DNA of 64,000 bases from NCBI RefSeq assembly GCF_003350545.1, contig NZ_QQBA01000003.1:1-64000 (forward strand), in the 5' to 3' direction. The notes beneath the pieces are model-generated. The model was not told the DNA's origin. It worked only from the letters and a program-made list of their open reading frames with translations, and made no database searches. Position 1 is the first letter of the stretch. The number at the start of each line of letters is the position of its first letter. Positions 55,302 to 64,000 of the stretch are shown here, one piece after another. Made by a program: the position numbers and the translations under genes. This DNA comes from Flavobacterium glaciei. GTDB lineage: Bacteria > Bacteroidota > Bacteroidia > Flavobacteriales > Flavobacteriaceae.

Positions 55302-55338
55302 AAAAAAGGCAATTTGAATGTTCAAATTGCCTTTTTTT
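55302..55338. terminator. Bidirectional terminator after the displaced ALDH end
   Basis: AAAAAAGGCAATTTGAA and TTCAAATTGCCTTTTTTT pair across two bases. It probably was the ALDH terminator, and on the minus strand it serves the DUF6646-like gene. Confidence 0.85.
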
Positions 55339-55374
55339 ATTTAAAATTCTTTGTGAATTCTCAGGATGATCTTT

Positions 55375-55872
55375 CTATAAATTGAAAGATGCGCCGATGT
55401 TAAATGTAAATTGATTATTTAATTTATCAAAACCTACAGCATTTGTTTTGTAACTAGCGATTGGGATACCTGCTTCAGTGAAAACACCAAAACCTTCTGT
55501 AAAGAAATAGCGGAAACCTAAATGCGTACCAAAATTTCTTAAACCTAAATTCAATCCTGGGTAAATATCCATTTTTGGATCTAATTTAAAAACATTTCCC
55601 AAGTTTGCATTAAATCGTGCCTTAGCATCTATTCTGTCTCCAAAATCAGGTTTGGCTCCTGAAAGATCTTTAGAAACGGATAACAAATAAGAAGTTACAA
55701 ATCCGAATGACATGTTTTCTCCAAGACCAAAATCAGAAGAAACACGAATTCCAGAACCTCCATTTTGAATGTTGGCTCCAACATCAAATTTAACATCTCC
55801 TTTTCCTTTGAAAGCCTGTGCATTGACCAAACCAATAGTCAATAACAATACTAATGTGGTAATCTTTTTCAT
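55375..55872 (-). CDS. DUF6646-like outer-membrane beta-barrel protein
   Basis: This 165-aa protein has signal peptide MKKITTLVLLLTIGLVNAQ. Its alternating strands, glycine- and aromatic-rich turns and terminal FNIGASFNL indicate a small eight-stranded outer-membrane barrel. The opening AFKGKGDVKFDVGANIQNGGSG is typical of the DUF6646 group. The function is unknown. A -7 box lies 24 bp upstream. Confidence 0.82.
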   Translation of the reverse strand: MKKITTLVLLLTIGLVNAQAFKGKGDVKFDVGANIQNGGSGIRVSSDFGLGENMSFGFVTSYLLSVSKDLSGAKPDFGDRIDAKARFNANLGNVFKLDPKMDIYPGLNLGLRNFGTHLGFRYFFTEGFGVFTEAGIPIASYKTNAVGFDKLNNQFTFNIGASFNL

Positions 55873-55895
55873 ACTTTTAATTATTTAAGTGGTTG

Positions 55896-55903
55896 CAAAA
55901 GTA
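55896..55903 (-). promoter_or_regulatory. -7 promoter box of the DUF6646-like gene
   Basis: TACTTTTG on the minus strand matches TAnnTTTG. Confidence 0.5.
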
Positions 55904-55915
55904 GTTCAATAAAAT

Positions 55916-56641
55916 CTAATTTCTTCCTTTCTCATCAAAATACAATTGGTTCAATGGTTCACTTTGCCAAAATTCTTTGGTGTCAACGTCCATAATTGTC
56001 AATGGACCTTTGAAAGCTGCTCCGGTATCTATGTTCCAAACATTTGCTTTTTGAATCGGGGTTGTTTCGCCAATACGGGTGACAGGCGTATGACCAATAT
56101 AAATTTCGTTGTATAGTGTAAATCGTTTCGGGTAGAAAATGTCATCGGTTTTCATAGTTTTGTCTAATGCCAAAGCCGTTTCCCATAAGGTTCTGTCCCA
56201 ATAGAAAAGCCCTGGAAAATATTCAAAATCGACACCATTCATATTAGTAAACCCGGCATGAACATACAAACGACGCTGCTCGTCCAAATGATAATTGTCT
56301 AAAGATTTCAGGAATTCAATATGTTTTTGCTTGGTTTCTTCACTGACAGATTCGTAGGCTAGTACCGTTGCTTCTCCGCCATGTTTGTACCACAACAGAT
56401 TGTCCTTGCTTTCGTCAAGCCATTCCAGCAACAAATCATCATGGTTTCCGCGAATGCAAATACAATTTTGTTTCGTTTTTAAATCAATGATAAAATCAAG
56501 TACCTGAGGAGATTGACTCCAGCCATCAACATAATCTCCCAGAAAAACAAGGGTGTCTTTTTTAGTAACATTGGCTCTTTCCATAATTTGGTGCAATGCT
56601 CGCAAACCACCGTGGATATCGCCTATAACAAGTGTTCTCAT
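55916..56641 (-). CDS. Metallophosphoesterase, PPP-like (ApaH/PrpA type)
   Basis: This 241-aa protein has the di-metal motifs GDIHGG near the N-terminus, GDYVDGW and RGNHDD. A later His lies in YVHAGF and another in GHTPV. This fits the bacterial protein phosphatase or diadenosine tetraphosphatase branch, and sequence does not separate the two. It is cytoplasmic and stands alone. The gap of 366 bp upstream (56642-57007) contains only a possible 26-residue frame. Confidence 0.9.
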   Translation of the reverse strand: MRTLVIGDIHGGLRALHQIMERANVTKKDTLVFLGDYVDGWSQSPQVLDFIIDLKTKQNCICIRGNHDDLLLEWLDESKDNLLWYKHGGEATVLAYESVSEETKQKHIEFLKSLDNYHLDEQRRLYVHAGFTNMNGVDFEYFPGLFYWDRTLWETALALDKTMKTDDIFYPKRFTLYNEIYIGHTPVTRIGETTPIQKANVWNIDTGAAFKGPLTIMDVDTKEFWQSEPLNQLYFDEKGRN

Positions 56642-56864
56642 GGACTTTTTCTCTTTTATTAATGTAAAAATAGCAGAAAATAAATACTATTTTTCAAGAT
56701 ATAAAATTAAGTAAAAGTGTGACTAACGAAGCTTTTTTAGTTTGTTTTTTTTTAAAAAAATTAAATAATCTGTATTTTAATATAAAGTTGAAATATCACT
56801 GTTTTAGGTGATTGTTTTATTTGTTTTTTCGGATTAGTTTTACAAAAAATTAAACTTTTTTCAG

Positions 56865-56945
56865 ATGAGTACACTTCTTGCGTTATCGTTACTTTTGGCT
56901 AAAATGATTTGTCAGGTTTTACAAGAATTGTTGGCTATGTTTTAA
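56865..56945 (+). CDS. Possible 26-residue hydrophobic peptide
   Basis: ATG 56865 opens a frame reading MSTLLALSLLLAKMICQVLQ, ending ELLAMF. It would form one amphipathic or membrane helix. It is the only candidate in the 366-bp gap before the alpha/beta hydrolase gene. It has no recognised family and could be chance. Confidence 0.25.
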   Translation: MSTLLALSLLLAKMICQVLQELLAMF

Positions 56946-57007
56946 TAAAAATCCAATAAATTTGTTTCAAAACTTTTTTTCAATCAGATAAATACTTAAA
57001 ATTTAGT

Positions 57008-57784
57008 ATGAAAATTCGCTTACAAATAATAGTTTGTTTGCTTTTCTTAAGTTGTACGTCCAATAAAAAAGCAACTAGTATTAAGGTAAGTAATCAAGAA
57101 TTTGAAGTAAAGTCAGAAAGCGCCAACTGGTTGGATAGTTCCAGAAACAGATTAATTCCGGTTGCGATTTATACACCAATTGTAAAGGAAAATATTAGAA
57201 ATCAACAATTGGTAATTGTAAGTCATGGCTATGGAGAAAATAAACCGGGCGCAAATAAATCGTATTCATACTTAACGAAAAAATTAGGGTCCAAAGGCTA
57301 TTATGTAGTTAGTATTCAACATGAATTACCAACCGATGATTTGTTGCCTTTGACAGGAATTCCTCAAGTTGTGAGACGATCGAATTGGGAAAGAGGAGCA
57401 GAGAATATCCTATTTGTGCTGAATGAATTGAAAAAAATAAAACCAGAATTAGATTTCAAACATGTAAACTTAATTGGACATTCTAATGGAGGTGATATGA
57501 CGGTTTTGTTTGCTCATAAGTACCCAAATTTGGCAGATAAAATAATTTCATTAGACAACCGTAGAATGGAATTGCCTAGAAATTCCCAGCCTAAAATATA
57601 CTCGCTTCGTTCCAGCGACCAGTCTGCTGATGAGGGAGTTTTGCCTACTGTTACAGAGCAGAAAAAGTTTGGAATAAAAATAATTAAACTCCCGAATACC
57701 ATTCATAACGATATGAATGACAGAGGAAATAAAAGACAAAAAAGAGAAATTAACACCTATATATTGGATTTTCTTAGGGAATAA
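57008..57784 (+). CDS. Alpha/beta hydrolase lipoprotein
   Basis: This 258-aa lipoprotein (LSC, Cys16) has the hydrolase nucleophile elbow GHSNGGD, the oxyanion-type strand LVIVSHGYGENKPG and a probable catalytic His in KLPNTIHNDM. It resembles secreted chlorophyllase- or lipase-type esterases in layout. The substrate is unknown. It converges with the AlbA_2 gene, whose stop lies only 20 bp away. Confidence 0.88.
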   Translation: MKIRLQIIVCLLFLSCTSNKKATSIKVSNQEFEVKSESANWLDSSRNRLIPVAIYTPIVKENIRNQQLVIVSHGYGENKPGANKSYSYLTKKLGSKGYYVVSIQHELPTDDLLPLTGIPQVVRRSNWERGAENILFVLNELKKIKPELDFKHVNLIGHSNGGDMTVLFAHKYPNLADKIISLDNRRMELPRNSQPKIYSLRSSDQSADEGVLPTVTEQKKFGIKIIKLPNTIHNDMNDRGNKRQKREINTYILDFLRE

Positions 57785-57803
57785 AATCTAAAAACAATTG
57801 TCG

Positions 57804-58943
57804 CTACTGCACATCATACTTCATCTTTCTCAAAATTCGCAAGGCTTCTTTAAACGATAAATACACTTGGTTGTAATGTTTTAAAAGCACTTTGGCATCT
57901 ATCAGTTTTTGTTTGGCTTCTTCAAAACCGTTGAGGTAACAAATCATGAAGGTCGAGGGTAAATTCTCCAAATCTTTGTGTTCTCTTTCGGATAACGAAA
58001 GCCCTTTTTGGAGTTTTTTCAGCAAAGCAATATTGGCATTATAAATGTGAAACAGCATTTTTTTATTGAATTTCGGCGGCTGAAATAGCATTTCTCTTTC
58101 AATTTTATAATAACCATTGTCATGAAAATGAATCGTTTGTTTTTCTAAAGGATAGTAACTTGTTTTGTCGTTTAAACCTAAGGGTACATACTCAACAATG
58201 GTAAAAGTATCTTCATCAAAAGTGATTTCAACCACATCCTGAGCCGAATAAAAAAGCTTGATTTGTTCGTTTATCAATTCAATATCTACGCGTGACAAAT
58301 ACGTTTTCTCACGAGATTTTTTGGCAATTCCAGCCCAGCAAATCACAAATAATTCTTTGAATACTTTATACTTTGGTGCCATATCCTTGTGCCGAAAATT
58401 CATGAAATCAATCACGCCATCAAGGGTGTTTTCGATGCTGTTTCGGGAATTATTTTCAATGCCAATTACGGTTTCTGTGTTTTGATAATTCTTTTCGATT
58501 TCGACTTCAATTGGCATCGTGTTGCTCCCTCGCCGTATAAAAACACTGTTGGCAAGAATCGTGTGAATTCCTTTTTTAAAATAGGACGTATTGCTCTTTG
58601 GTTTGATGGTTACCAATCCTACAACTTTATCTTTGGGTAAGTTTGGGAATGGCACATTTTCGTACTGAATTTTCGGAGGATTTTCTAGATAAGCATTTAC
58701 TAAATTCTGAATCCGACTGTCATCAAAAAAATCATCTCCCACGATAGTATTGTCTTGATCTTCAACTCCCACGACGATGTAGGAATTGTTTGTAGGATTC
58801 GAATTAGAGAGCGCACAAATGTGTTTAAGAAACTTGGCTTTTCCCTCCCGCGTGTGTAGATTCAACTGCCGCTTTTTATCATAAAAACTACTTTCATCGT
58901 TATGAGCGAGCAAGTTTTTAATAAGAAGGCGTTTGTTGATCAT
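57804..58943 (-). CDS. AlbA_2 (Schlafen-like) domain protein
   Basis: This 379-aa protein starts with the AlbA_2 domain: ESSFYDKKRQLNLHTREGKAKFLKHICALSNSNPTNNSYIVVGVEDQDN, then FIRRGSNTMPI. In the family this domain is described as ATP- or nucleic-acid-binding and is found in regulators, helicases and defence genes. The C-terminal two thirds is of unknown fold and contains MMLFQPPKFNKKMLFH-like segments. Without a wHTH or helicase attached, the role is open. Confidence 0.82.
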   Translation of the reverse strand: MINKRLLIKNLLAHNDESSFYDKKRQLNLHTREGKAKFLKHICALSNSNPTNNSYIVVGVEDQDNTIVGDDFFDDSRIQNLVNAYLENPPKIQYENVPFPNLPKDKVVGLVTIKPKSNTSYFKKGIHTILANSVFIRRGSNTMPIEVEIEKNYQNTETVIGIENNSRNSIENTLDGVIDFMNFRHKDMAPKYKVFKELFVICWAGIAKKSREKTYLSRVDIELINEQIKLFYSAQDVVEITFDEDTFTIVEYVPLGLNDKTSYYPLEKQTIHFHDNGYYKIEREMLFQPPKFNKKMLFHIYNANIALLKKLQKGLSLSEREHKDLENLPSTFMICYLNGFEEAKQKLIDAKVLLKHYNQVYLSFKEALRILRKMKYDVQ

Positions 58944-59008
58944 TACTATTTATTTTTTTATTGTTATTCAGGAAGTAATCATATTTCGATTCTTTTTAAA
59001 AATAAATT

Positions 59009-59058
59009 ACCGCGGATTCGCAGATTTAAAATTTATTATAAATCTGCGAATCTGCGGT
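59009..59058. repeat. Inverted repeat, CGGATTCGCAGATTTA family
   Basis: ACCGCGGATTCGCAGATTTA and TAAATCTGCGAATCTGCGGT form a 20-bp stem with one mismatch around an AT-rich loop. It is related to the palindrome at 6771-6821. Confidence 0.8.
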
Positions 59059-59141
59059 TAATTTTTGATCCATTAAATTGCTTATTATTTTCATTTTAAA
59101 AACAAATTGTAATTCGCCATGTTTGAAGGTTTTATAAATAT

Positions 59142-59894
59142 TTAATCTCTTTTCAAAATAGTTGCAGCAGCTTGTGCTGTGGGCAACACCATCAAATCGG
59201 CAATGTTTACGTGGTACGGTCTGGAAACTACAAAGTGAATAATATCAGCAATGTCTTCGGGATGTAATGGTTCAAACCCTTTGTAAACATTGGCAGCTTT
59301 CTCTGTGTCGCCTTTAAAACGCACTTCGCTAAACTCGGTTTCTACGGCGCCAGGATGAATGGCACCCACGCGAATTCCGTACGGATTCAAATCCATTCTC
59401 ATGGCTTGGTTCAGTGCATCAACAGCATGTTTGGAGGCGCAATAAACGTTTCCGTTTGGATATACTTCTTTTCCGGCAATAGAACCTATGTTGATAATAT
59501 GACCTGATTTCCGCTCGATCATTTGTGGGATTACAGCTTTTGAAACATATAAAAGGCCTTTGACATTGATGTCAATCATGGCGTCCCAATCGTCTAAATC
59601 TCCGTTTTGAATGGGATCTAAACCATGTGCATTTCCAGCATTATTGATTAAAACATCAATTTTAGCAAAGGCTTCTGGGATGGAATTGATACTATCAAAA
59701 ACCGCTTTTTTATCTCGAACATCAAATGACAAAGTATGCACTTCGGTAAATTTCGAAAGCTCCTTTTCAAGAACTTCTAAGCGGTCCTCACGGCGTCCGC
59801 AAAGAATAATTTTATAATTGTTTTTTGCTAATATTTGTGCTGTTGCTTTACCAATTCCACTGGTGGCTCCAGTTACTAAGGCTGTTTTAGTCAT
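59142..59894 (-). CDS. Short-chain dehydrogenase/reductase (YdfG-like)
   Basis: This 250-aa NADP-type SDR has nucleotide-binding TGATSGIG. NNAG appears in LINNAGNAHG, and the catalytic Ser, Tyr and Lys in NIGSIAG and YCASK. The closest branch is YdfG (3-hydroxy acid / serine / allo-threonine dehydrogenase). The Arg of CGRREDR after strand 2 suggests NADPH preference. An aldo/keto reductase gene lies 50 bp upstream on the same strand. Confidence 0.93.
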   Translation of the reverse strand: MTKTALVTGATSGIGKATAQILAKNNYKIILCGRREDRLEVLEKELSKFTEVHTLSFDVRDKKAVFDSINSIPEAFAKIDVLINNAGNAHGLDPIQNGDLDDWDAMIDINVKGLLYVSKAVIPQMIERKSGHIINIGSIAGKEVYPNGNVYCASKHAVDALNQAMRMDLNPYGIRVGAIHPGAVETEFSEVRFKGDTEKAANVYKGFEPLHPEDIADIIHFVVSRPYHVNIADLMVLPTAQAAATILKRD

Positions 59895-59944
59895 GAGTAT
59901 TTTTTCTGTTTTAGATTCTAAAGTTGCTGTGTTGCATACTAATT

Positions 59945-60817
59945 TTAGGCAACATCATGCCCCATACTTGCTGCCCAGATGGCAAACCAATCTTCTTTGT
60001 CTAAATCTAATTCGACAGCTTTCATGAGTGATTGAATTCTGGCTACATTTACTGTTCCTGCAATAGGAATTACTTGAGCCGGATGTTTTAAAACCCAAGA
60101 AAGTAAAATCGAATCCGATCCCAAATGGTATTTTGCAACTAAGGTCGCTAATAATTGTTTCAATCGTCTGGTTTGTGGAATATCTTTTCTAAAAATGGAT
60201 CCAAGTGGATTCCAGGACATTGGGCGAATGTTGTTGACTTGCATATAATCAAAACTTCCGTCCACCATAGGTTCAAAATTCGTTGCCGAAAACTGTACTT
60301 GATTGTATAAAACTTCTGTTTTTTGACGAATCAATTCTGTTTGCGAGGAAGTGAAGTTAGAGAGTCCGAAATCAATAATTTTACCGTCTGCTTTTAGTTT
60401 CAAAACCGCCTCTGCAATTTCATCCGCTTGCATTAATGGGCTGGGTCTGTGTAGTAAAAGAACGTCTAAATAATCCGTTTGTAGATTTTTTAAAGAGTTT
60501 TCAACTGACCAAATAATATATTCTTTTGAATATTCATAATGTTTAATGGTATTAACGCGGTTTTCAGTCACCATTTGGATACCACATTTGGATATTAATT
60601 GCATTTTTTCTCGTGCAATTTTACTCGAGGAAAAGGCTTTTCCAAAATCTGATTCGGTGGTGTAATCACCGTATATATCGGCATGATCGAAAGTAGTAAT
60701 TTTGTTTTCTAAGCATACATTAATCATGTTTTCCATTTCTTTGGTATTGAGATTTTTATCCCAAATCCCCCAATTCATGACACCCGCTACAATTGGCGAT
60801 AATTTTGTTTTATTCAT
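59945..60817 (-). CDS. Aldo/keto reductase (YdhF-like)
   Basis: This 290-aa TIM-barrel NADPH oxidoreductase has catalytic Asp and Tyr in TFDHADIYGDYT, Lys in LISKCGIQ and His in LLLHRPSPL. SNFTSSQ and IPIAGTVN are the usual NADPH-site segments. It belongs to the YdhF branch. The physiological substrate is unknown. It is probably co-transcribed with the SDR gene. Confidence 0.93.
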   Translation of the reverse strand: MNKTKLSPIVAGVMNWGIWDKNLNTKEMENMINVCLENKITTFDHADIYGDYTTESDFGKAFSSSKIAREKMQLISKCGIQMVTENRVNTIKHYEYSKEYIIWSVENSLKNLQTDYLDVLLLHRPSPLMQADEIAEAVLKLKADGKIIDFGLSNFTSSQTELIRQKTEVLYNQVQFSATNFEPMVDGSFDYMQVNNIRPMSWNPLGSIFRKDIPQTRRLKQLLATLVAKYHLGSDSILLSWVLKHPAQVIPIAGTVNVARIQSLMKAVELDLDKEDWFAIWAASMGHDVA

Positions 60818-61029
60818 GGTTTTTATTTTTTATTGAAATTCATATTTCTGCTATTTCTAAGTATATCGTTCAAAGTTCTTAAAAATATAAAAATTGTATC
60901 ATAATTCGTCCTTAAAATTAGGGTTTTTGTCGAAGTTTTAACCATTTTTTAACATCTTACTTCTAAAAAAAAATTCAATTTGCACCATCAAAACAGAGGC
61001 AATAAACGTAAGGTTTTAAAAACAATAAA

Positions 61030-62034
61030 ATGGAAGAAAATACAGCGACTTTAGACATCAGGGCAATCAATGAAAAAATTGAAAGAGAGAGTGCTTTTAT
61101 AGACCTTCTCACAATGGAAATGAACAAGGTTATCGTAGGTCAAAAGCACATGGTGGAGCGATTGTTAATTGGACTTTTAGGTCAAGGTCATATTTTGTTA
61201 GAAGGAGTTCCCGGATTAGCAAAAACCTTAGCGATAAATACTCTTTCGCAAGCTATACATGGATCTTTCAGCAGAATTCAATTTACTCCTGATTTATTGC
61301 CAGCCGATGTAGTGGGAACTATGATTTACAACATTAAAGCCAATGAATTTTCAATAAAAAAAGGACCAATCTTCGCTAATTTCGTCCTTGCCGATGAGAT
61401 TAACCGTGCGCCTGCCAAAGTACAATCAGCATTACTGGAAGCCATGCAGGAAAAGCAAGTGACTATTGGTGATACTACTTTCAAATTAGACAGACCATTT
61501 TTGGTTTTAGCTACTCAAAATCCAATTGAACAAGAAGGAACATATCAATTACCTGAAGCTCAGGTCGATCGTTTCATGTTGAAAACGGTTATTGATTATC
61601 CAAAAATGGAAGACGAGCGTTTAGTAATTCGTCAAAACCTAAAAGGAAGTTATGAAAAAGTAAATGCTGTAGTTTCAGTGGAACAAATTTTACGTGCTCA
61701 GGAAGCAGTTCGTGAAGTTTACATGGATGAAAAAATAGAAAAATACATACTTGATATCATTTTTGCCACGCGTTATCCAGAGAAATATAAATTAGCTGAT
61801 TTGAAACCATTAATCAGTTTTGGAGCATCACCACGAGGAAGTATCAATTTGGCCACTGCCGCAAAATGCTACGCTTTTATCAAACGTCGCGGTTATGTAA
61901 TTCCGGAAGATGTTCGTGCTGTAGTGCATGATGTATTACGTCACAGAATTGGAGTTACCTATGAAGCCGAAGCCGAAAATATTACTTCAGTAGACATTAT
62001 CAACAAAATCGTAAACGAAGTAGAAGTACCTTAA
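61030..62034 (+). CDS. MoxR-family AAA+ ATPase
   Basis: This 334-aa protein has Walker A in GVPGLAKTLAI, Walker B in FVLADEINRAPAK, sensor 1 ATQNPIEQEGTYQLPEAQ and DRF. MoxR ATPases act as chaperones that mature vWA-domain proteins. Here the DUF58 gene follows 81 bp downstream, and a Bat-type membrane protein gene comes next, the conserved bat (aerotolerance-like) layout of Bacteroidetes. The start codon is ATG and the length is normal. Confidence 0.95.
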   Translation: MEENTATLDIRAINEKIERESAFIDLLTMEMNKVIVGQKHMVERLLIGLLGQGHILLEGVPGLAKTLAINTLSQAIHGSFSRIQFTPDLLPADVVGTMIYNIKANEFSIKKGPIFANFVLADEINRAPAKVQSALLEAMQEKQVTIGDTTFKLDRPFLVLATQNPIEQEGTYQLPEAQVDRFMLKTVIDYPKMEDERLVIRQNLKGSYEKVNAVVSVEQILRAQEAVREVYMDEKIEKYILDIIFATRYPEKYKLADLKPLISFGASPRGSINLATAAKCYAFIKRRGYVIPEDVRAVVHDVLRHRIGVTYEAEAENITSVDIINKIVNEVEVP

Positions 62035-62035
62035 A

Positions 62036-62110
62036 GTTTGTTTAAGGTTTAAAGTTTCAAGTTGTTGGATTAAGAACTTGGAACGTTAAACTTTTAAACT
62101 TTAAACAAAT
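62036..62110. repeat. Inverted GTTTAAAGTTT repeat
   Basis: GTTTGTTTAAGGTTTAAAG is mirrored by CTTTTAAACTTTAAACAAA in the gap between moxR and DUF58. It is the same family as 31332-31400. Confidence 0.7.
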
Positions 62111-62115
62111 TAAAA

Positions 62116-62979
62116 ATGGATACAAAAGACCTCTTAAAAAAAGTCCGAAAAATAGAAATCAAAACCCGAAGATTGAGCGATCACATCTTTTCGGGTGAGT
62201 ATCATACGTCTTTTAAAGGACGAGGAATGACGTTTAGTGAAGTGCGTCAATACCAGTATGGAGATGATATTCGTGCGATTGACTGGAATGTAACTGCGCG
62301 GTACAACGAAGCACACGTAAAAGTTTTTGAGGAAGAACGCGAATTAACTATGATGTTAATGGTTGATATTTCGGGTTCAGAAAGTTTTGGTTCAAAAAAT
62401 CAATTCAAGAAAGACATTGTTACTGAGATTGCCGCAACAATGGCTTTTTCAGCAACTCAAAACAACGATAAAATAGGGTTGATTTTGTTTTCGGATGAAA
62501 TTGAATTATATATACCGCCAAAAAAAGGAAGATCACACGTTTTGAGAATTATTCGAGAATTGATAGAGTTTCAGCCTAAAAGCCATAAAACAGATATTGC
62601 TCAAGCCTTAAAATTTTTGTCGGGAACTCAAAAAAAGAAAGCAATTGTGTTTGTAATTTCTGATTTCATGTCACAAGATTATGAGCAAACATTAAAAATA
62701 GCATCTAAGAAACACGATATCACTGGTATTCGCGTGTACGACATTCGAGAAGAAAAAATGCCGGATTTAGGAATGGTTTCTATGCTTGATGCTGAAACTG
62801 GAGCAATCGAATTGATAAATACCGGTTCGAAAGCAGTGCGAATGAATTACGAAAAAAAATACCTTGATAAAGTAAATTATTTTAAAGAAACATTCAGCAA
62901 ATCAGGTTCCGGAGTTGTCAACACAAGAGTTGATGAAAGTTATGTGACGAAATTATTAAGTTACTTTAAATCGAGATAA
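62116..62979 (+). CDS. DUF58 domain protein
   Basis: This 287-aa protein carries the DUF58 signature REYQYGDDIRAIDWN-like RQYQYGDDIRAIDWNVTARYNEAHVKVFEEER. A vWA-like metal site DISGS follows in MMLMVDISGSESFGS. The family partners MoxR ATPases, which probably load metal or remodel it. The protein is cytoplasmic. It belongs to the moxR-DUF58-bat operon. Confidence 0.93.
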   Translation: MDTKDLLKKVRKIEIKTRRLSDHIFSGEYHTSFKGRGMTFSEVRQYQYGDDIRAIDWNVTARYNEAHVKVFEEERELTMMLMVDISGSESFGSKNQFKKDIVTEIAATMAFSATQNNDKIGLILFSDEIELYIPPKKGRSHVLRIIRELIEFQPKSHKTDIAQALKFLSGTQKKKAIVFVISDFMSQDYEQTLKIASKKHDITGIRVYDIREEKMPDLGMVSMLDAETGAIELINTGSKAVRMNYEKKYLDKVNYFKETFSKSGSGVVNTRVDESYVTKLLSYFKSR

Positions 62980-62980
62980 A

Positions 62981-63076
62981 TCCCCTCCCAGCCTCCCCAA
63001 AGAGGAGGAGTTGAAAGCGGACTATAATTTTCACGACACGGCTCCCTCTCCTTTGGAGAGGGTTGGGGAGAGGAAA
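62981..63076. repeat. CCCTCC/GGAGAGG inverted repeat
   Basis: CCCCTCCCAGCCTCCCCAAA and TTTGGAGAGGGTTGGGGAG pair around a 45-bp AT-rich interior. It is a GC-rich element inserted between DUF58 and the next gene, of a type widespread in Bacteroidetes. Confidence 0.75.
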
Positions 63077-63093
63077 AAATATTTAATATAAAA

Positions 63094-64000
63094 ATGAAAA
63101 TTAGACTTTACCTACTACTATTGCTGCTTTCGACTGCTGTTTTTGCACAACAAAAGCAAGTAGTCACGAGTATTGACACGATCAAAAATAAAATTGGTGC
63201 GGAATTTAAACTGTCCATAAAAACTACTGTTGATACTTCGTCTAAAGTGATTTTTCCAAAATTGAAAAACTTTGGTGCTTTAGAGGTGATTCAGTCATAT
63301 CCTATTGATACAGTCAAAATTGACGACCGTTATGAATTAATCAAAAAATACGGTTTAACCCAATTTGATTCTGGTCGATACGTGGTTTCTAGTATCAAGA
63401 TTTTTATCAATAACAAACCGTTTATGACGGATTCACTTTTGGTAGAAGTTTCTAATGTTCAAGTGGATACTTTAAAGCAAAAAATGTTCGACATCAAGGA
63501 CATTGCTCAAGCGGATAACTCAATTGGAGACTGGTGGAAATACCTGTTGATTATTGCTTTGATTATTGGAATTGGTGCATTTATTTATTGGTTTATAAAA
63601 AAACGCCAAGAAAAGAAACTACAGGAAGTAATTTATAAAACGCCAATCGAAAAAGCCACTAGTTTGCTGGATTCATTGGAGAAAAAAGAACTTTGGCAAA
63701 AAGGAGAAGTCAAAGCTTATTATAGCGAATTGACGGATATTGCCAGAAACTATATCGAAGAAGCCATAGAAATTCCAGCGATGGAAAGCACTACTTTTGA
63801 ACTGATTCAAGGACTTAGAGCTGCTTCTGTAAAAAAGAAAATGACGCTTTCGAAGGAAATTATTGAAAATTTGGAGCGTGTTTTGAAACAAGCCGATTTA
63901 GTGAAATTTGCCAAGTCAAAACCTTTGGATTTTGAAATCACAGAAGACCGAAATAAAATTCAAAAAGCAATTCTGACATTAGATAATTCCATTCCAGTGG
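63094..64000 (+). CDS. BatD-like / DUF4381-type membrane protein (3' end outside the window)
   Basis: Only the first 302 residues are present. A signal peptide (ends TAVFAQ) is followed by a BatD-like beta domain, a transmembrane helix (YLLIIALIIGIGAFIYWFI, about 149-167) and a cytoplasmic helical region with AYYSELTDIARNYIEEAIEI. In the bat operon such proteins form an envelope complex with vWA proteins. The frame is open to the window edge. Confidence 0.85.
   Translation, partial: MKIRLYLLLLLLSTAVFAQQKQVVTSIDTIKNKIGAEFKLSIKTTVDTSSKVIFPKLKNFGALEVIQSYPIDTVKIDDRYELIKKYGLTQFDSGRYVVSSIKIFINNKPFMTDSLLVEVSNVQVDTLKQKMFDIKDIAQADNSIGDWWKYLLIIALIIGIGAFIYWFIKKRQEKKLQEVIYKTPIEKATSLLDSLEKKELWQKGEVKAYYSELTDIARNYIEEAIEIPAMESTTFELIQGLRAASVKKKMTLSKEIIENLERVLKQADLVKFAKSKPLDFEITEDRNKIQKAILTLDNSIPV

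Overview
The window looks like a chromosome segment of a Flavobacterium-type Bacteroidetes. The evidence is low GC, Bacteroidetes promoter elements (TTTG, 19 bp, TAnnTTTG), a TonB-dependent receptor paired with a DUF5689 lipoprotein, a SusB-like GH97 glucosidase, a Bacteroidetes-style suf operon with DUF59 and DUF2480 genes, an SDR-type L-threonine dehydrogenase like that of Flavobacterium frigidimaris, and many small secreted proteins of unknown function. Intergenic gaps are full of short palindromic repeat families. No rRNA, CRISPR array, complete prophage or integrase gene was seen.

Layout. 0-8 kb: a lipoprotein amidase, tRNA-Asn, the RseP site-2 protease, an Old Yellow Enzyme, a Gfo/Idh/MocA oxidoreductase and an MFS transporter. 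8-18 kb: an uptake and glycan region with a TonB receptor, DUF5689 lipoprotein, FKBP isomerase, a tandem repeat block, GH97 alpha-glucosidase and a membrane-anchored TPR/HTH regulator. 18-23 kb: HflX, NhaA and two AT-rich accessory genes with cassette-like borders. 23-34.5 kb: the iron-sulfur (suf) locus on the minus strand, split by a plus-strand serine hydrolase and carrying a four-helix-bundle gene flanked by AT-rich inverted repeats. 34.6-42.6 kb: a metallo-hydrolase, S8 and M1 peptidases, a patch of small and decayed accessory genes, then threonine dehydrogenase. 42.8-53.4 kb: Mfd, a REP-associated transposase between two REP hairpins, an ACT protein, YraN, LD-carboxypeptidase, a nuclease-family protein, 3-hydroxyanthranilate dioxygenase and an ALDH7 dehydrogenase. 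53.3-55.3 kb: a 1.9-kb insertion (below). 55.3-64 kb: beta-barrel protein, phosphoesterase, hydrolase, AlbA_2 protein, SDR, aldo/keto reductase, and the start of a MoxR-DUF58-Bat operon cut by the window edge.

The most striking locus is 53333-55282. A HipA-like kinase gene overlaps by 4 bp a gene whose product has a HipA-N-like front half and a C-terminal HIRAN-like domain. The pair sits between two copies of the last codons of the ALDH7 gene: a 45-bp perfect direct repeat, extended by synonymous differences. This is the footprint of site-specific integration into a gene 3' end, but no recombinase is present. I read it as a compact mobile cargo module encoding a split-HipA kinase system, possibly toxin-antitoxin or phage defence. 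The function is inference.
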